Below are positions 8,805-17,308 of a DNA stretch of 64,000 bases, in pieces. The notes under the pieces are model-generated. The model was not told the DNA's origin, did not search any database, and was given only the letters and a program-made list of their open reading frames with translations. Origin of the DNA: DASXZH01 sp963829965 (GTDB lineage Bacteria > Armatimonadota > Fimbriimonadia > Fimbriimonadales > Fimbriimonadaceae); NCBI GenBank assembly GCA_963829965.1, contig CAWHLK010000060.1, forward strand, positions 62,001 to 126,000. The letters run 5' to 3'. The number at the start of each line of letters is the position of its first letter. Position 1 is the first letter of the stretch. The translations under genes were made by a program, and so were the position numbers.

Positions 8805-9803
8805 TCAAGGACCGTTTCGTGGCCCGCTCAGCACCTGGGCAAGTTCCCTTAACTCGTCCAACGGATAGGTTCCAACGAGGGCAAAACTCCTTCCGCTCAT
8901 CTCCCATGGGTAGAGTTGAACCCCCCGGGCGTTGGTAGGTCTAAAGGCCTGTAGGTCCACCGCTCCCTGGACCTGGAAGAGAGATAGCTTCCCTCTCGGA
9001 CCTACGTAAGACTCGTGCAAAGCGCTGATGTTGGCCGGCTTCATCATATTGACCTCGTCAAGGGTGAAGCCGGTGGAAGGAGGCAATACCAAGTTCAGCA
9101 TCTGGTTCTGCCTTGCAAGGATTCCGACCTTGTCAGCAAGGGTTACGATCCGGGCGCCCTTCACATTGATTCGGAAGTCGTCCGGAAGCACCACCGGGTT
9201 GTAGTTGATCTTGGTGAACTCGAAGTAGTCTCGCCGGTCCCCAACGTCGTCAAGGACCTCGCGTCTTAGCACCATGCCGGTTTGAGAGTCAATCCACAGG
9301 CGTTGCCGCACGTTTCCCCTTGCGTCACTGATCACGCCGAGATCGGTGGGCCTACCTGCCACCAGGTCGCCCTTGGATGTCGTGAGCCGGGTGTTGCGGG
9401 TCGGATGTTGGATCCACTGTCGCAATCGCAGATAGGCTTCCTCGTTTCGTGGAGGCAACACCTCAATCACGTTCCTCCGCGGATAATACTGGCGCCTTTC
9501 CTTCGCCGTTTCGACGATCACTTGCCCATAGAGGGGCGAATCCGGCGTGAACCATACGCGTGAATTCTGCCCGTCCTGAATCACAAGTTCGGTGTGCACC
9601 TTGAAATCAGCGCCTTGACGAATCTGAACAACACGCTCACCTGAAAAGCGAAGATGGTCGCCCGCAGCAACCGCATGGGAGAATGCTATGGGCACGCCCG
9701 CCGCGACTGAGATGGGGGCAGTTCTTCCGGGGGAGGGTTGCGCATAGCAGATCGCAAGGGAAAGGCCTCCCATCAATATCAGTGCAGGAATCCTTAGGGT
9801 CAC
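8805..9803 (-). CDS. RseB/MucB-like periplasmic sensor protein of an ECF sigma system
   Basis: This 332-residue protein has an N-terminal signal peptide (ALILMGGLSLAICYA). A LolA/RseB-type beta-rich domain follows, with the phrases HLRFSGERVVQIRQG, VVIETAKERRQYYPRR-like text and LWIDSQTGMVLRREVLDD. A second small domain occupies residues about 230-330. RseB proteins bind the periplasmic side of the anti-sigma factor and tune its proteolysis in response to envelope stress. The start overlaps the anti-sigma gene stop by four bases, and the sigma factor lies directly before that, so the three form one operon. It could instead be a general outer-membrane-lipoprotein-type carrier, but the gene order supports the RseB reading. 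Confidence 0.72.
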   Translation of the reverse strand: MTLRIPALILMGGLSLAICYAQPSPGRTAPISVAAGVPIAFSHAVAAGDHLRFSGERVVQIRQGADFKVHTELVIQDGQNSRVWFTPDSPLYGQVIVETAKERRQYYPRRNVIEVLPPRNEEAYLRLRQWIQHPTRNTRLTTSKGDLVAGRPTDLGVISDARGNVRQRLWIDSQTGMVLRREVLDDVGDRRDYFEFTKINYNPVVLPDDFRINVKGARIVTLADKVGILARQNQMLNLVLPPSTGFTLDEVNMMKPANISALHESYVGPRGKLSLFQVQGAVDLQAFRPTNARGVQLYPWEMSGRSFALVGTYPLDELRELAQVLSGPRNGP

Positions 9804-10261
9804 AATGCATCCGGATTGGAGTCTGGATTGCTGTCCGCCATCGCATTCGCGCCGTCCGTGTCTCCGACACCCACTCCTGGCCCGGCGATCTCACTCGATT
9901 CCACGGAGTCCCGATGCTCGGAAATGAGAGCGGCCGCAAGGGCTTTCCCATCAGCCACCCTCATGTTCGGGTTTGCGCTGGTTCGATGCTGAAGAAGCAC
10001 AAACCCAACGCCAAGCGCACAAACAAGGGTGGCGCCTGCGAAAGTGCGGAATGCGATAGCCGCCAATGTCAGCTTTTTCTTAACCGGCTCCAAACTGAAA
10101 AGTCTTTCGTTTAAAGAGCTGCGCCATCGCAAACTTGGGGCGTCCTTTGGCAGGGAGCTAACAACCCTGCGAATAGACTCTTGCGCGCGAGAATTCAATG
10201 ATTCTTCGAGTTCAACCTCTTCCACGGAGTCATGGAGAGCCTTTCGCCAAAGTTCCTTCAT
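9800..10261 (-). CDS. Membrane-bound anti-sigma factor (RseA-like by position)
   Basis: This 153-residue protein has a cytoplasmic N-terminal part of about 65 residues rich in acidic and Arg/Lys residues, one membrane segment (residues about 72-92, FAGATLVCALGVGFVLL), and a periplasmic tail ending in an Asp/Asn/Pro-rich stretch. There is no zinc-finger HxxxCxxC motif, so it is not a ZAS-type anti-sigma factor. Sequence alone would not identify it. The call rests on the topology and on its place between an ECF sigma gene (ATGA overlap at 10258-10261) and the RseB-like gene (overlap at 9800-9803). The likely role is to hold the sigma factor at the membrane until envelope stress. Confidence 0.65.
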   Translation of the reverse strand: MKELWRKALHDSVEEVELEESLNSRAQESIRRVVSSLPKDAPSLRWRSSLNERLFSLEPVKKKLTLAAIAFRTFAGATLVCALGVGFVLLQHRTSANPNMRVADGKALAAALISEHRDSVESSEIAGPGVGVGDTDGANAMADSNPDSNPDAL

Positions 10262-10881
10262 TTTCGATTCACCTCGCCATCCATATAGCCGTTCAGTGCT
10301 TGCTGTAAATGTGCCCTCGCAAGAAATAATCGGCTCTTGACGGTTCCTACTGGAAGTTCCAGCGCCTGGGCGATCTCCTCGTATGCCAGGTCCTCCCTAT
10401 CGTGTAAGAGCAAAACGGATCGAAGCTTCTCGCTCATGGTTCCGATCGCTGCATCGACGACGGCGAACAATTCGTCGCTCATGACGAGCGATTCCGGGTC
10501 CCAACGGGAATCGGGAAACTCCATGGGCTGGTCATCATCTGCCTGATCGATTCGGGACTCCTGGGGTGTCCGGTCCACTTTCCTCGCCCGGTCGACGCAG
10601 AGGTTATAGGCAATCCTGAAAAGCCAGGTGCGCAATGAGGAACGACCATCGAATCGGACCAGCCCCTGATAGGCGCGGATGAAAACTTCCTGAGAGATGT
10701 CCGATGCTTCTTCAGCGTCAGGCACCATTCGCCGGACAAATCCAAAAACGCGGTGCTGGTAGGCATCCACGATTTTGCCGAAAGCCTCGGAATCCTGTTT
10801 ACGGCATCTTTCGACAAGCGCTAGTTCCGATGCTAGATCCGGCTGCCTGCTCAATATCTTGGCCCCGATGCAAAGCTCCAT
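10258..10881 (-). CDS. ECF-type RNA polymerase sigma factor (RpoE-like)
   Basis: This 207-residue protein has sigma region 2 (FGKIVDAYQHRVFGFVRRMV, then DISQEVFIRAYQGL and LRTWLFRIAYNLCVD) and region 4 (LLLHDREDLAYEEIAQALEL, then GTVKSRLFLARAHL). It recruits RNA polymerase to envelope-stress promoters. The gene is first in a three-gene operon with its likely anti-sigma factor and an RseB-like protein, all coupled by four-base overlaps. A candidate ECF-type promoter lies directly upstream, which would make the operon self-activated. The class A PBP gene follows the operon by 25 bases and may be read through. Confidence 0.92.
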   Translation of the reverse strand: MELCIGAKILSRQPDLASELALVERCRKQDSEAFGKIVDAYQHRVFGFVRRMVPDAEEASDISQEVFIRAYQGLVRFDGRSSLRTWLFRIAYNLCVDRARKVDRTPQESRIDQADDDQPMEFPDSRWDPESLVMSDELFAVVDAAIGTMSEKLRSVLLLHDREDLAYEEIAQALELPVGTVKSRLFLARAHLQQALNGYMDGEVNRK

Positions 10882-10895
10882 AACCTGAAAAGATG

Positions 10896-10920
10896 GACGT
10901 AGGAACCGCGTCAGTGTTCA
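10896..10920 (-). promoter_or_regulatory. Candidate ECF-type promoter for the sigma/anti-sigma operon
   Basis: Read on the minus strand, TGAAC (-35) at 10916-10920 and CGTC (-10) at 10896-10899 are separated by 16 bases. This fits the GAAC-N16-CGTC pattern known for many ECF factors. The start codon at 10881 would leave only a very short leader. It is a pattern match only and would imply autoregulation. Confidence 0.4.
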
Positions 10921-10924
10921 GTGT

Positions 10925-10961
10925 GAACAAAAATGCGGCCTGCAAGGTTCTTGCAGGCCGC
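10925..10961 (-). terminator. Rho-independent terminator of the outer membrane protein gene
   Basis: A perfect 12-base stem GCGGCCTGCAAG / CTTGCAGGCCGC with a three-base loop lies at 10935-10961. On the minus strand it is followed by ATTTTTGTTC. It sits 20 bases after the stop of the gene at 10982-11485 and shields the sigma operon from read-through. Confidence 0.9.
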
Positions 10962-10981
10962 GATATCAGAAAGTTGCCGCT

Positions 10982-11485
10982 TTAGAGGCGGACGCCCAAA
11001 TAGATTCCAATCGCATCAAAGCGGGAATCGCTGTTGCCCCAGAACCTACCTTCCAAGAACAAGGGCGTTTGGCTTTGCGAGAAGTTAATGCCGATCGCGG
11101 CTGTGTAGCCGAAATTCCAGTTGCTGTTCCCACCGCCATGGCTATCTGCGATACCGGCGCCAATCGAATAATAGAATTCATTGGCGGTACCGACATAGTT
11201 CAGCATAACGGGAATGACATAGGCATTGTTTTTGCCATAGTAGTCACCCGAAATAGAGATGTGGCCAGAGTTGTTCAGGCCCATCGAACTTGGCGTAACG
11301 TTGGTCAAGCTGAACTCTAACCCCGCTCCGAACAAAACGGTGTTATCGCTGTTGCCACTGGTCGGAAAAACGACACCTGCACGAATTGACAAGCCTACCG
11401 GCTTCGATGTTTGAGCAGCCGCAGGAAGAGCCATTGCTCCCAGAGCTACCCCCCCTAACGCGATTGCGAGAACCTTACGATTCAT
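10982..11485 (-). CDS. Small secreted outer-membrane beta-barrel-like protein
   Basis: This 167-residue protein has a clear Sec signal peptide with an Ala-rich end (MNRKVLAIALGGVALGAM, then ALPAAAQ). The mature part alternates glycine and aromatic residues in short beta-strand-like pieces (FYYSIGAGIADSHGG, FGYTAAIGINFSQS) and ends in YLGVRL, as expected for a porin-like or OmpW/OprF-like barrel. A GGAGG ribosome site precedes the ATG. A strong terminator follows. It is a single-gene unit next to the envelope-stress sigma operon, which often controls such proteins, but no matching ECF promoter is visible upstream. I do not recognise a specific family. Confidence 0.6.
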   Translation of the reverse strand: MNRKVLAIALGGVALGAMALPAAAQTSKPVGLSIRAGVVFPTSGNSDNTVLFGAGLEFSLTNVTPSSMGLNNSGHISISGDYYGKNNAYVIPVMLNYVGTANEFYYSIGAGIADSHGGGNSNWNFGYTAAIGINFSQSQTPLFLEGRFWGNSDSRFDAIGIYLGVRL

Positions 11486-11583
11486 TCTATTTCAATCCTC
11501 CGTGAACAATATTTTGGAACTAGTCCCGATTTGAGCCTAAAGGCTCTCACACAATATGTGACGCGCACAACACTAAAAGCGTA

Positions 11584-12705
11584 TCACAGGCACGCCGATT
11601 GTACAACAATTCCGTAAGTTAAACGTGCAGTATCTAGTAAATCTTTGCGGGATATCAGTTCCTCATGCGTATGGATCTTGTCCATCCCGGTTGCCACGAC
11701 GATAGTCGGGACTCCCTTGGCGTTGTATACATTCGCGTCGCTCCCACCCAAAGTAGTCCTTAAAGCAGGTTCAAACCCAAGTTCGCGACTGGCCTTTTGA
11801 GCAACTTGAACAACGGCCGAGTCCTCCGGTACGTTGTAGCTCTCGTAGTGTCGGTCATGCTCGATCTCCACCCGCGCACCGTATTTGGAGGCTGCTTCCT
11901 CAAAGCGCTGAACCATGTGGCCGATTTGGGCATCCAGTTCTGGAACACTGGTGCTCCTCGCCTCCGCTTTAATTGTTACGCTCGCACAAACAACATTTGT
12001 CGCTGAACCACCTTCGATGGTGCCAAGATTTGCGGTTGTCTCGGGCCCAATTCTTCCCAGCCGCATTCCCTCGATTGCCGACGCCGCAATCTGAATAGCG
12101 TTGATTCCCTTCTCCGGGTCCTTGCCTGCGTGGGCAGGCTTACCGATAATCGTGACATTCAGTTTGTCGTGCGTGGCCGTCCGAGTCACAAAGCTGCCCA
12201 CTGGCGGGCCGGTATCCAGGACATAGCCAAAATCGAAATTCATCGGCTCAATGTCCACCGAGCCAGCGCCCTTCAGACCTATCTCCTCCGCGATGCTGAA
12301 CAGCAGACAAACATCGCCGTGCGGCTCACCCGATTCCATTAAACATTGAACCGCTTCGATCGCAGGGGCCATTCCGCCTTTGTCGTCTGCCCCAAGAATG
12401 GTGTCCGACTTGCTGCGGAATACGCCGTCCACTTCTTCAATCTCGAGGCCCTCGGTTGGTTCGACCGTATCCAGGTGGGCGGAAAGAAAGATGCGTGGCG
12501 CACCCGGTTTGTTTCCCGGCAGCCAGGCAATGAGGTTGTTGCAGTTTCCGCCGTTCTGCTTCCCCGCCTCGTCTTCTTCCACCTTCAGCCCCATTTCCGT
12601 GAGGTAACTCTTGACATATTTGCCGCATTCGGCCTCCGCGAGGGCGGGGGCGTTGATGAGGCACAGTTCTTTGAATAGCTTGACGAGGCGTTCTTCGTTT
12701 ATCAT
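11584..12705 (-). CDS. Peptidase T-like M20-family zinc aminopeptidase
   Basis: This metallopeptidase is about 373 residues long. Metal and catalytic residues are visible: SAHLDTVEP (His, Asp), LGADDKGGMA (bridging Asp), FSIAEEIGLKGAG (catalytic Glu pair), VLDTGPP (Asp) and the C-terminal IHTHEE (His). A dimerisation/lid domain lies between (GKPAHAGKDPEKGINAIQIA). It removes N-terminal residues from tri- or small peptides in the cytoplasm. A longer frame begins at a GTG at 12729, but the MINEERLVKLF start at 12705 matches the usual PepT N-terminus and is preferred. M20 relatives acting on other amide substrates cannot be excluded. Confidence 0.85.
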   Translation of the reverse strand: MINEERLVKLFKELCLINAPALAEAECGKYVKSYLTEMGLKVEEDEAGKQNGGNCNNLIAWLPGNKPGAPRIFLSAHLDTVEPTEGLEIEEVDGVFRSKSDTILGADDKGGMAPAIEAVQCLMESGEPHGDVCLLFSIAEEIGLKGAGSVDIEPMNFDFGYVLDTGPPVGSFVTRTATHDKLNVTIIGKPAHAGKDPEKGINAIQIAASAIEGMRLGRIGPETTANLGTIEGGSATNVVCASVTIKAEARSTSVPELDAQIGHMVQRFEEAASKYGARVEIEHDRHYESYNVPEDSAVVQVAQKASRELGFEPALRTTLGGSDANVYNAKGVPTIVVATGMDKIHTHEELISRKDLLDTARLTYGIVVQSACL

Positions 12706-12961
12706 GTGGATTGTTCTACCCACACTCACGAGGTTTGGGCCCGATTGGTTTACCGAATACCGAAAACAAAGGCGAGCCGCTTCTTGACCTCACAAAGAAT
12801 TGTTGCGTCCACCCTCCCGAGGCGAGGTTCAAGAAGTTTTGACTTGGGCACCGCAAGAGCTTTTAGGAGTTGGCTTCTGCAGTTTCCTTTCTCTCACTTC
12901 TGCCGGGCAGGGTTCGTAAAACCGTCGAACGCCTGCCACGGGTATAGTTCGCTTCGGACAA

Positions 12962-13483
12962 ATGCCTGAACTTCTCGCATCATCGCTTATTCGCGACGTT
13001 CCCGATTTTCCGAAGCCGGGAATTCTATTCAAGGACATCACGCCCGTGCTCCAGTCTGCCGCCGCGGTTCAAGAGACGGTTGACCTGCTCGCTGCGGATG
13101 CGAGGTCAAAGGGAGCGGAAGTGGTGGTCGGCATTGAAAGCCGGGGGTTCCTGTTTGGAGTTCCGGTGGCGCTGGCATTGGGTATTCCGTTCGTGATGGC
13201 GAGAAAGCTGGGCAAGCTTCCGTACGACCGCATCACCGAGGAATACGCGCTCGAATACGGCACCAACACGGTAGAAATGCACACCGATTCGGTCACGCCT
13301 GGGCAGCGCGCGTACATCGTGGACGATCTCCTTGCAACAGGCGGAACAGCGGCTGCGGCGGCTCGCCTCATCGAGAGGCTGAACGGATCGGTTGCGGGAT
13401 TCGGCTTCCTAGTCGAATTGACCTTCTTGGGTGGCCGGGAAGTCTTGCTCGGGTATCCGGTTCAAGCGCTCATCGAGTTTTAG
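12962..13483 (+). CDS. apt: Adenine phosphoribosyltransferase
   Basis: This 173-residue enzyme is of normal length. It begins with the typical IRDVPDFPKPGILFKDITPV block and contains the PRPP-binding loop AYIVDDLLATGGTAAAAARL and the VVGIESRGFLFG segment. It converts adenine and PRPP to AMP in purine salvage. It lies two bases upstream of miaA, with dapF following in the same direction, suggesting a housekeeping transcription unit. A weak TATAGT-like -10 sequence is seen about 20 bases before the ATG; no clear -35 accompanies it. Confidence 0.95.
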   Translation: MPELLASSLIRDVPDFPKPGILFKDITPVLQSAAAVQETVDLLAADARSKGAEVVVGIESRGFLFGVPVALALGIPFVMARKLGKLPYDRITEEYALEYGTNTVEMHTDSVTPGQRAYIVDDLLATGGTAAAAARLIERLNGSVAGFGFLVELTFLGGREVLLGYPVQALIEF

Positions 13484-13485
13484 AA

Positions 13486-14367
13486 GTGCCCTTCCTTTTG
13501 GCCCTTATGGGGCCGACCGCATCGGGCAAATCCGACACTGCGGAACAACTTGCGGGCCGTTTCAACGCGCAGCTCTTGAACGCGGACGCATTTCAGGTTT
13601 ATCGCGGGTTGGACGTCGGGACCGGGAAACCGCATGACGTCTCTAGGTACAAGCTTCTGGACATTGCCGAACCATGGGAACAGTTCGGCTTAGGCGCCTG
13701 GATCCAACTTGCATCCAAGGATTTGCAGAGTGCCTGGGATGCCGGCAGATCCGCAATTGTGGTTGGCGGTACCGGCCTCTATATTCGAGCGCTCTTCGAG
13801 GGCTACGAATTTGTGGGATCTGCGCCCGATCCTGCTTTGCGGGCCCAACTCTCCCACGAAGCCCAAGAATTAGGGACACCCGCTATGTTCGAGCGGCTTC
13901 AGAAGCTCGCCGCGGAAGCCTCCGAAAGGGTGGACCCCATGAATGCAAGACGCGTTCTTCGAGCTCTTGAAAGAGCCTTGAGCCCGACTCCCTCCGAAAA
14001 AGTCGTCTTGCCGCCTTTTGATCGCTTCAAATTAGCGACCAATCCTCCACCAGCGCTGCTGAGCGATCTCATTGAGAAGCGCGTGGATTTCATGTTGACG
14101 TCTGGATGGCTCGAAGAAGTCCGAGGCCTCATGATGAATCCCCAAGTAGCCATCGATTCGCCCGGTCTTAAAGCAATTGGATATCGGTTTCTTTGGGAGC
14201 ACCTTGATGGAAGACTGAGCCTGGCTGAGGCGAGGGAGAAGATCATCGTTTCCACTCGCCAATACGCCAAACGGCAGCGGACTTGGCTGCGGTCCGAGCC
14301 GGGGCTTGAATACCTGGATTGGGAGAAAGACGGCGCGGATATTCTGAGCCGCCAACTGAGTCAATAA
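13486..14367 (+). CDS. miaA: tRNA dimethylallyltransferase (A37 isopentenylation)
   Basis: This 293-residue enzyme starts at a GTG two bases after the apt stop. It has the P-loop LMGPTASGKSD, the substrate region LNADAFQVYRGLDVGTGKP and the VVGGTGLYIRALFEG block. Further on are NARRVLRALE and a C-terminal STRQYAKRQRTWLR segment, all typical of MiaA. It adds a dimethylallyl group to A37 of tRNAs reading UNN codons. Its position directly after apt implies translational coupling. Confidence 0.95.
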   Translation: MPFLLALMGPTASGKSDTAEQLAGRFNAQLLNADAFQVYRGLDVGTGKPHDVSRYKLLDIAEPWEQFGLGAWIQLASKDLQSAWDAGRSAIVVGGTGLYIRALFEGYEFVGSAPDPALRAQLSHEAQELGTPAMFERLQKLAAEASERVDPMNARRVLRALERALSPTPSEKVVLPPFDRFKLATNPPPALLSDLIEKRVDFMLTSGWLEEVRGLMMNPQVAIDSPGLKAIGYRFLWEHLDGRLSLAEAREKIIVSTRQYAKRQRTWLRSEPGLEYLDWEKDGADILSRQLSQ

Positions 14368-14394
14368 AAACGTTCTAGAATTGGACGTCGCGAC

Positions 14395-15240
14395 ATGATC
14401 CACTTCACAAAACTTCAAGGCGCAGGCAACGATTTTGTTTTCATCGACCGGATCACTTATCCGGAGCCGATTGTGCATGCCGAGTTGCTCGCTCGGCAGC
14501 TTTGCGACCGGCATAAGGGCGTGGGGGCCGATGGACTGATTTTGGTGGAGCGCGGCGAGCATGCCCCGTTTCGGATGGTGATCCTTAACTCGGACGGCAC
14601 CCGAGGCGGGATGTGCGGAAACGGTGTTCGCTGCACGGCAAGGCTCCTGATAGAGAATGGCCACCAACCCCTTAGTCCATTTGTTCTTGAAACGGAAACG
14701 CGTGATGTTGAAGTTGAGCCCTTGCGAGTCGACCTGATACGCGTGAATATGGGAGCGCCGCTTTTTACACGCTCCGACGTCGGCATGATGGGCTCTCCGG
14801 ACGACACCTTCCTCGGGCAAAAGATAGAAGCGCTGGGCGAATCGTTCGTTGGGACAGCGGTGCAGGTCGGAAATCCCCATCTTGTGATCCTGACCGAGAA
14901 TGTCGACAAGATCGAACTTGTCCGGCTTGGAGCCGCACTCGAAACCCACCCGTTATTCCCGTTCAAGATCAACGTTCACTTCGTTCAAGTGATGGACAAG
15001 GGGCACATCAAGGTAAGAACCTGGGAACGTGGTGTAGGGGTTACCCTAGCCTGTGGCTCGGGAACCTGCGGGTGTGCGGCGGTGGCGCATCTTCAGGGAG
15101 GGGCGGACCGGCACATTGTCGCCAGCGTTCCCGGTGGGAAGTTAACGATCGATTACACCGATTCGGGTGATTTGTTTATGGAGGGCGCGGCAGAACGCGT
15201 CTATGAGGGAGTTTGGCTGGCCGATCTTGTTCTGGCTTAG
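14395..15240 (+). CDS. dapF: Diaminopimelate epimerase
   Basis: This 281-residue enzyme carries both catalytic cysteine sites, GGMCGNGVRC (Cys near residue 74) and the C-terminal LACGSGTCGCAAVAH. The N-terminal GAGNDFVFID is also characteristic. It interconverts LL- and meso-diaminopimelate for lysine and peptidoglycan synthesis, so the cell wall of this organism probably uses meso-DAP. It is the third gene of the apt-miaA-dapF run. Its stop overlaps the stop of the convergent PilZ gene by four bases. Confidence 0.96.
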   Translation: MIHFTKLQGAGNDFVFIDRITYPEPIVHAELLARQLCDRHKGVGADGLILVERGEHAPFRMVILNSDGTRGGMCGNGVRCTARLLIENGHQPLSPFVLETETRDVEVEPLRVDLIRVNMGAPLFTRSDVGMMGSPDDTFLGQKIEALGESFVGTAVQVGNPHLVILTENVDKIELVRLGAALETHPLFPFKINVHFVQVMDKGHIKVRTWERGVGVTLACGSGTCGCAAVAHLQGGADRHIVASVPGGKLTIDYTDSGDLFMEGAAERVYEGVWLADLVLA

Positions 15241-15851
15241 GCCGCCTTGCTTAAATAGTTGTGCAGGTAATACCTGGACCCGCCAAGGAAGTCGACGAAC
15301 TCCAGTCCGATCCCAACTTCTTCTGCTCGCCAGGCCACGATTGCGAGCGCGCGCATATGCTCGCCCGAACCAAGTTCCGCTTGAAACTCCACCAGACTGC
15401 CGGGTGTCAGGTCGTCCGTCGCCTTAATCCAAGTGCCGCCGAGGCTCACGTCGATGGTTTCACCTTGGACATATTTGAGCTGCGCGCTGCCATTGCGCTC
15501 CATAACTGCCTTTACGACAATCGGGATTTGGATTGCGTAACGGGGATACCGTCGGCGATCCACCTCTTCCCAACCGAACTGTCCGACTTCGATCTTCCAG
15601 CCGTCTGCGCAGGGCTCGCATTTGGTTACCTGGGCTTCCGCCTTCGCAAACTGCCCAGTGTCTTGCAGAATGAGAAGGGTCCTTTTTCCGACTTCGACGA
15701 GAAGGGCACTTCGGTCATTGGTGGTGACGGTGAGTGGATTCGCTCTGCAAACCGTGGCGGCAAGGGCCACCGGCTGGGCGTTCACGTAAAAAACCAGACT
15801 CACCTGAGAGCCCGTTTTGATCACATAAGTTGATCCAAATACCGCGTCCAC
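15237..15851 (-). CDS. PilZ-domain protein (probable cyclic-di-GMP receptor)
   Basis: This 204-residue protein has an N-terminal beta-rich region (YcgR-like N domain, residues about 1-95) followed by a PilZ domain. The c-di-GMP signature is visible as DRRRYPRY (RxxxR) near residue 97 and DVSLGG (D/NxSxxG) some 35 residues later. Such proteins link c-di-GMP levels to motility, pili or polysaccharide export. This fits the three PilT ATPases nearby, although no direct link is shown. The gene stands alone between dapF and smpB. Confidence 0.83.
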   Translation of the reverse strand: MDAVFGSTYVIKTGSQVSLVFYVNAQPVALAATVCRANPLTVTTNDRSALLVEVGKRTLLILQDTGQFAKAEAQVTKCEPCADGWKIEVGQFGWEEVDRRRYPRYAIQIPIVVKAVMERNGSAQLKYVQGETIDVSLGGTWIKATDDLTPGSLVEFQAELGSGEHMRALAIVAWRAEEVGIGLEFVDFLGGSRYYLHNYLSKAA

Positions 15852-15896
15852 GGTAATTTTTGTCGGTTTTTCTGTAACGCCTACTTAGGGCAATAG

Positions 15897-16379
15897 TCAA
15901 AAACGCTCGGTCCGCGCCCTTTCAATTTCCCGTCTCATGTCATCTTTGGCAATTTGGTCACGCTTATCGTAACTCTTTTTGCCTCGTGCGAGGGCAATTT
16001 CCACCTTCACCTTGCCGTGGTTGAAATAAAGTTTGGTGGGAACGATGGTGAGCCCCTTTTCTTGCGATCTGCGGGCGATGAGTTCAATTTCCTTGCGATG
16101 GAGCAGGAGCTTTCTGTCCCGGCGACGCTCCGGCTGAAAATGCGAGCTGTGCTCGTACGGCTCGACATCCAAGTTCACGATCCAAAGCTCGCTATCTTTG
16201 GTCTGACAGTAGGCGTCAGTCAGGTTCGCGCGCCCCAGCCAGATGCTCTTAACCTCGGATCCGGCAAGGGCAATGCCTGCCTCAAAAGTTTGAAGCAACT
16301 CGTAGTCGTGCCTCGCTTTTCGGTTTTGAACCACCTTTGGCGAGTTGGAGGCTGGAGTCTTGGAGTCTTTACGGCCCAT
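15897..16379 (-). CDS. smpB: SsrA-binding protein SmpB
   Basis: The protein of about 160 residues has the conserved blocks KARHDYELLQTFEAGIAL, GSEVKSIW, REPYEHSSH-like text (VEPYEHSSH) and the basic C-terminus KKSYDKRDQIAKDDMRRE. It binds tmRNA and delivers it to stalled ribosomes for trans-translation. The frame is open to 16400, but the ATG at 16379 (MGRKDSK) fits family length better. No ssrA RNA gene is seen in this window. Confidence 0.95.
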   Translation of the reverse strand: MGRKDSKTPASNSPKVVQNRKARHDYELLQTFEAGIALAGSEVKSIWLGRANLTDAYCQTKDSELWIVNLDVEPYEHSSHFQPERRRDRKLLLHRKEIELIARRSQEKGLTIVPTKLYFNHGKVKVEIALARGKKSYDKRDQIAKDDMRREIERARTERF

Positions 16380-16493
16380 CGGGACTGGACATTGTACCAA
16401 GATCGGCTGAAGGGGGAACCTTAGCGAACCGACACTCGTTATTTGGGAGTGATCTCATAAGGTCTATTAGAACCAATGGTAAATTCTGGCTCA

Positions 16494-17280
16494 ATGCTTA
16501 ATTTTTCGGTCCCTTACTCTCTTGGCTATTTGTGCGGCAGTCGTTTCAGGATGCGGACATTCTTCCTCGAACGATACATCCAAAGCCGCTGCGGGGGCCG
16601 GCGAGACTCACGAAAAACTGACCGCCCTTAAAACGATCGACGTCAAGAAAGGCGACGGCGGAGAATTCGCAAACAAAAAACCGATTCAAGCCGGAGATAC
16701 CGCGTTTGTGATTTACTCGGGAAAACTGGCGAACGGGAGCGAGTTCGATTCAAACACCGCCGCCCAAAAGGACCCATTCTCTTTTGTAGTTGGCGCCGGC
16801 CACGTAATCAAGGGCTGGGATCAGGGCGTTGTCGGCATGGTTGTCGGCGGCGAAAGAAAGTTAGAGATCCCCTCGGAACTCGGATATGGAGATAAGGCGC
16901 AGGGCGACAAGATTCCCGCAAACTCCGATCTGTACTTCGATATCACGCTTCTCGATTACGTCAAGAAAGGCGACGAAAACACGATTTACAAGGATGACAC
17001 GAAGATCGGCTCTGGCCCGGAAGTGACGCCTACAAGCAACATCACGCTCAAGTACACGGTTACCGATCTGCGCGGAGCCCAACTGGAGTCCAATACAAAA
17101 GAGGGTATCAGCTTCCAGTGCGGCAAAGGAAAGGTCTATCCCGCAATCGAAACTGGAATCCAGGGCATGAAACAGGGTGGCATTCGCGTTCTTCGCCTTC
17201 CGCCGGCCTTAGCTTTGCCCGGAAGGATGGGGATGGCGCAAATCCAGTTGGTTAAGATCGAGTTGACTAAGGTCAGTTGA
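16494..17280 (+). CDS. FKBP-type peptidyl-prolyl isomerase lipoprotein, two FKBP domains, frameshift near start
   Basis: The main frame (from a TTG at 16522) encodes a lipoprotein signal end AAVVSGC. FKBP domain 1 follows (GDTAFVIYSGKLANGSEFD, then FSFVVGAGHVIKGWDQGVVG and YGDKAQGDKIPANSDLYFDI). The second, degenerate FKBP-like domain has GKVYPAIETGIQGMKQGGIR. A natural ATG at 16494 is out of frame; dropping one T from the TTTTT run at 16502-16506 gives M-L-N-F-R-S-L-T-L-L-A-I joined to the lipobox, a proper signal peptide. The start region therefore probably contains a one-base homopolymer error. It would act as a periplasmic folding helper. The second domain lacks several expected aromatic residues and may be inactive. 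Confidence 0.8.
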
Positions 17281-17308
17281 GCTTATCGCGGTAGACTCCC
17301 TACCAGAA

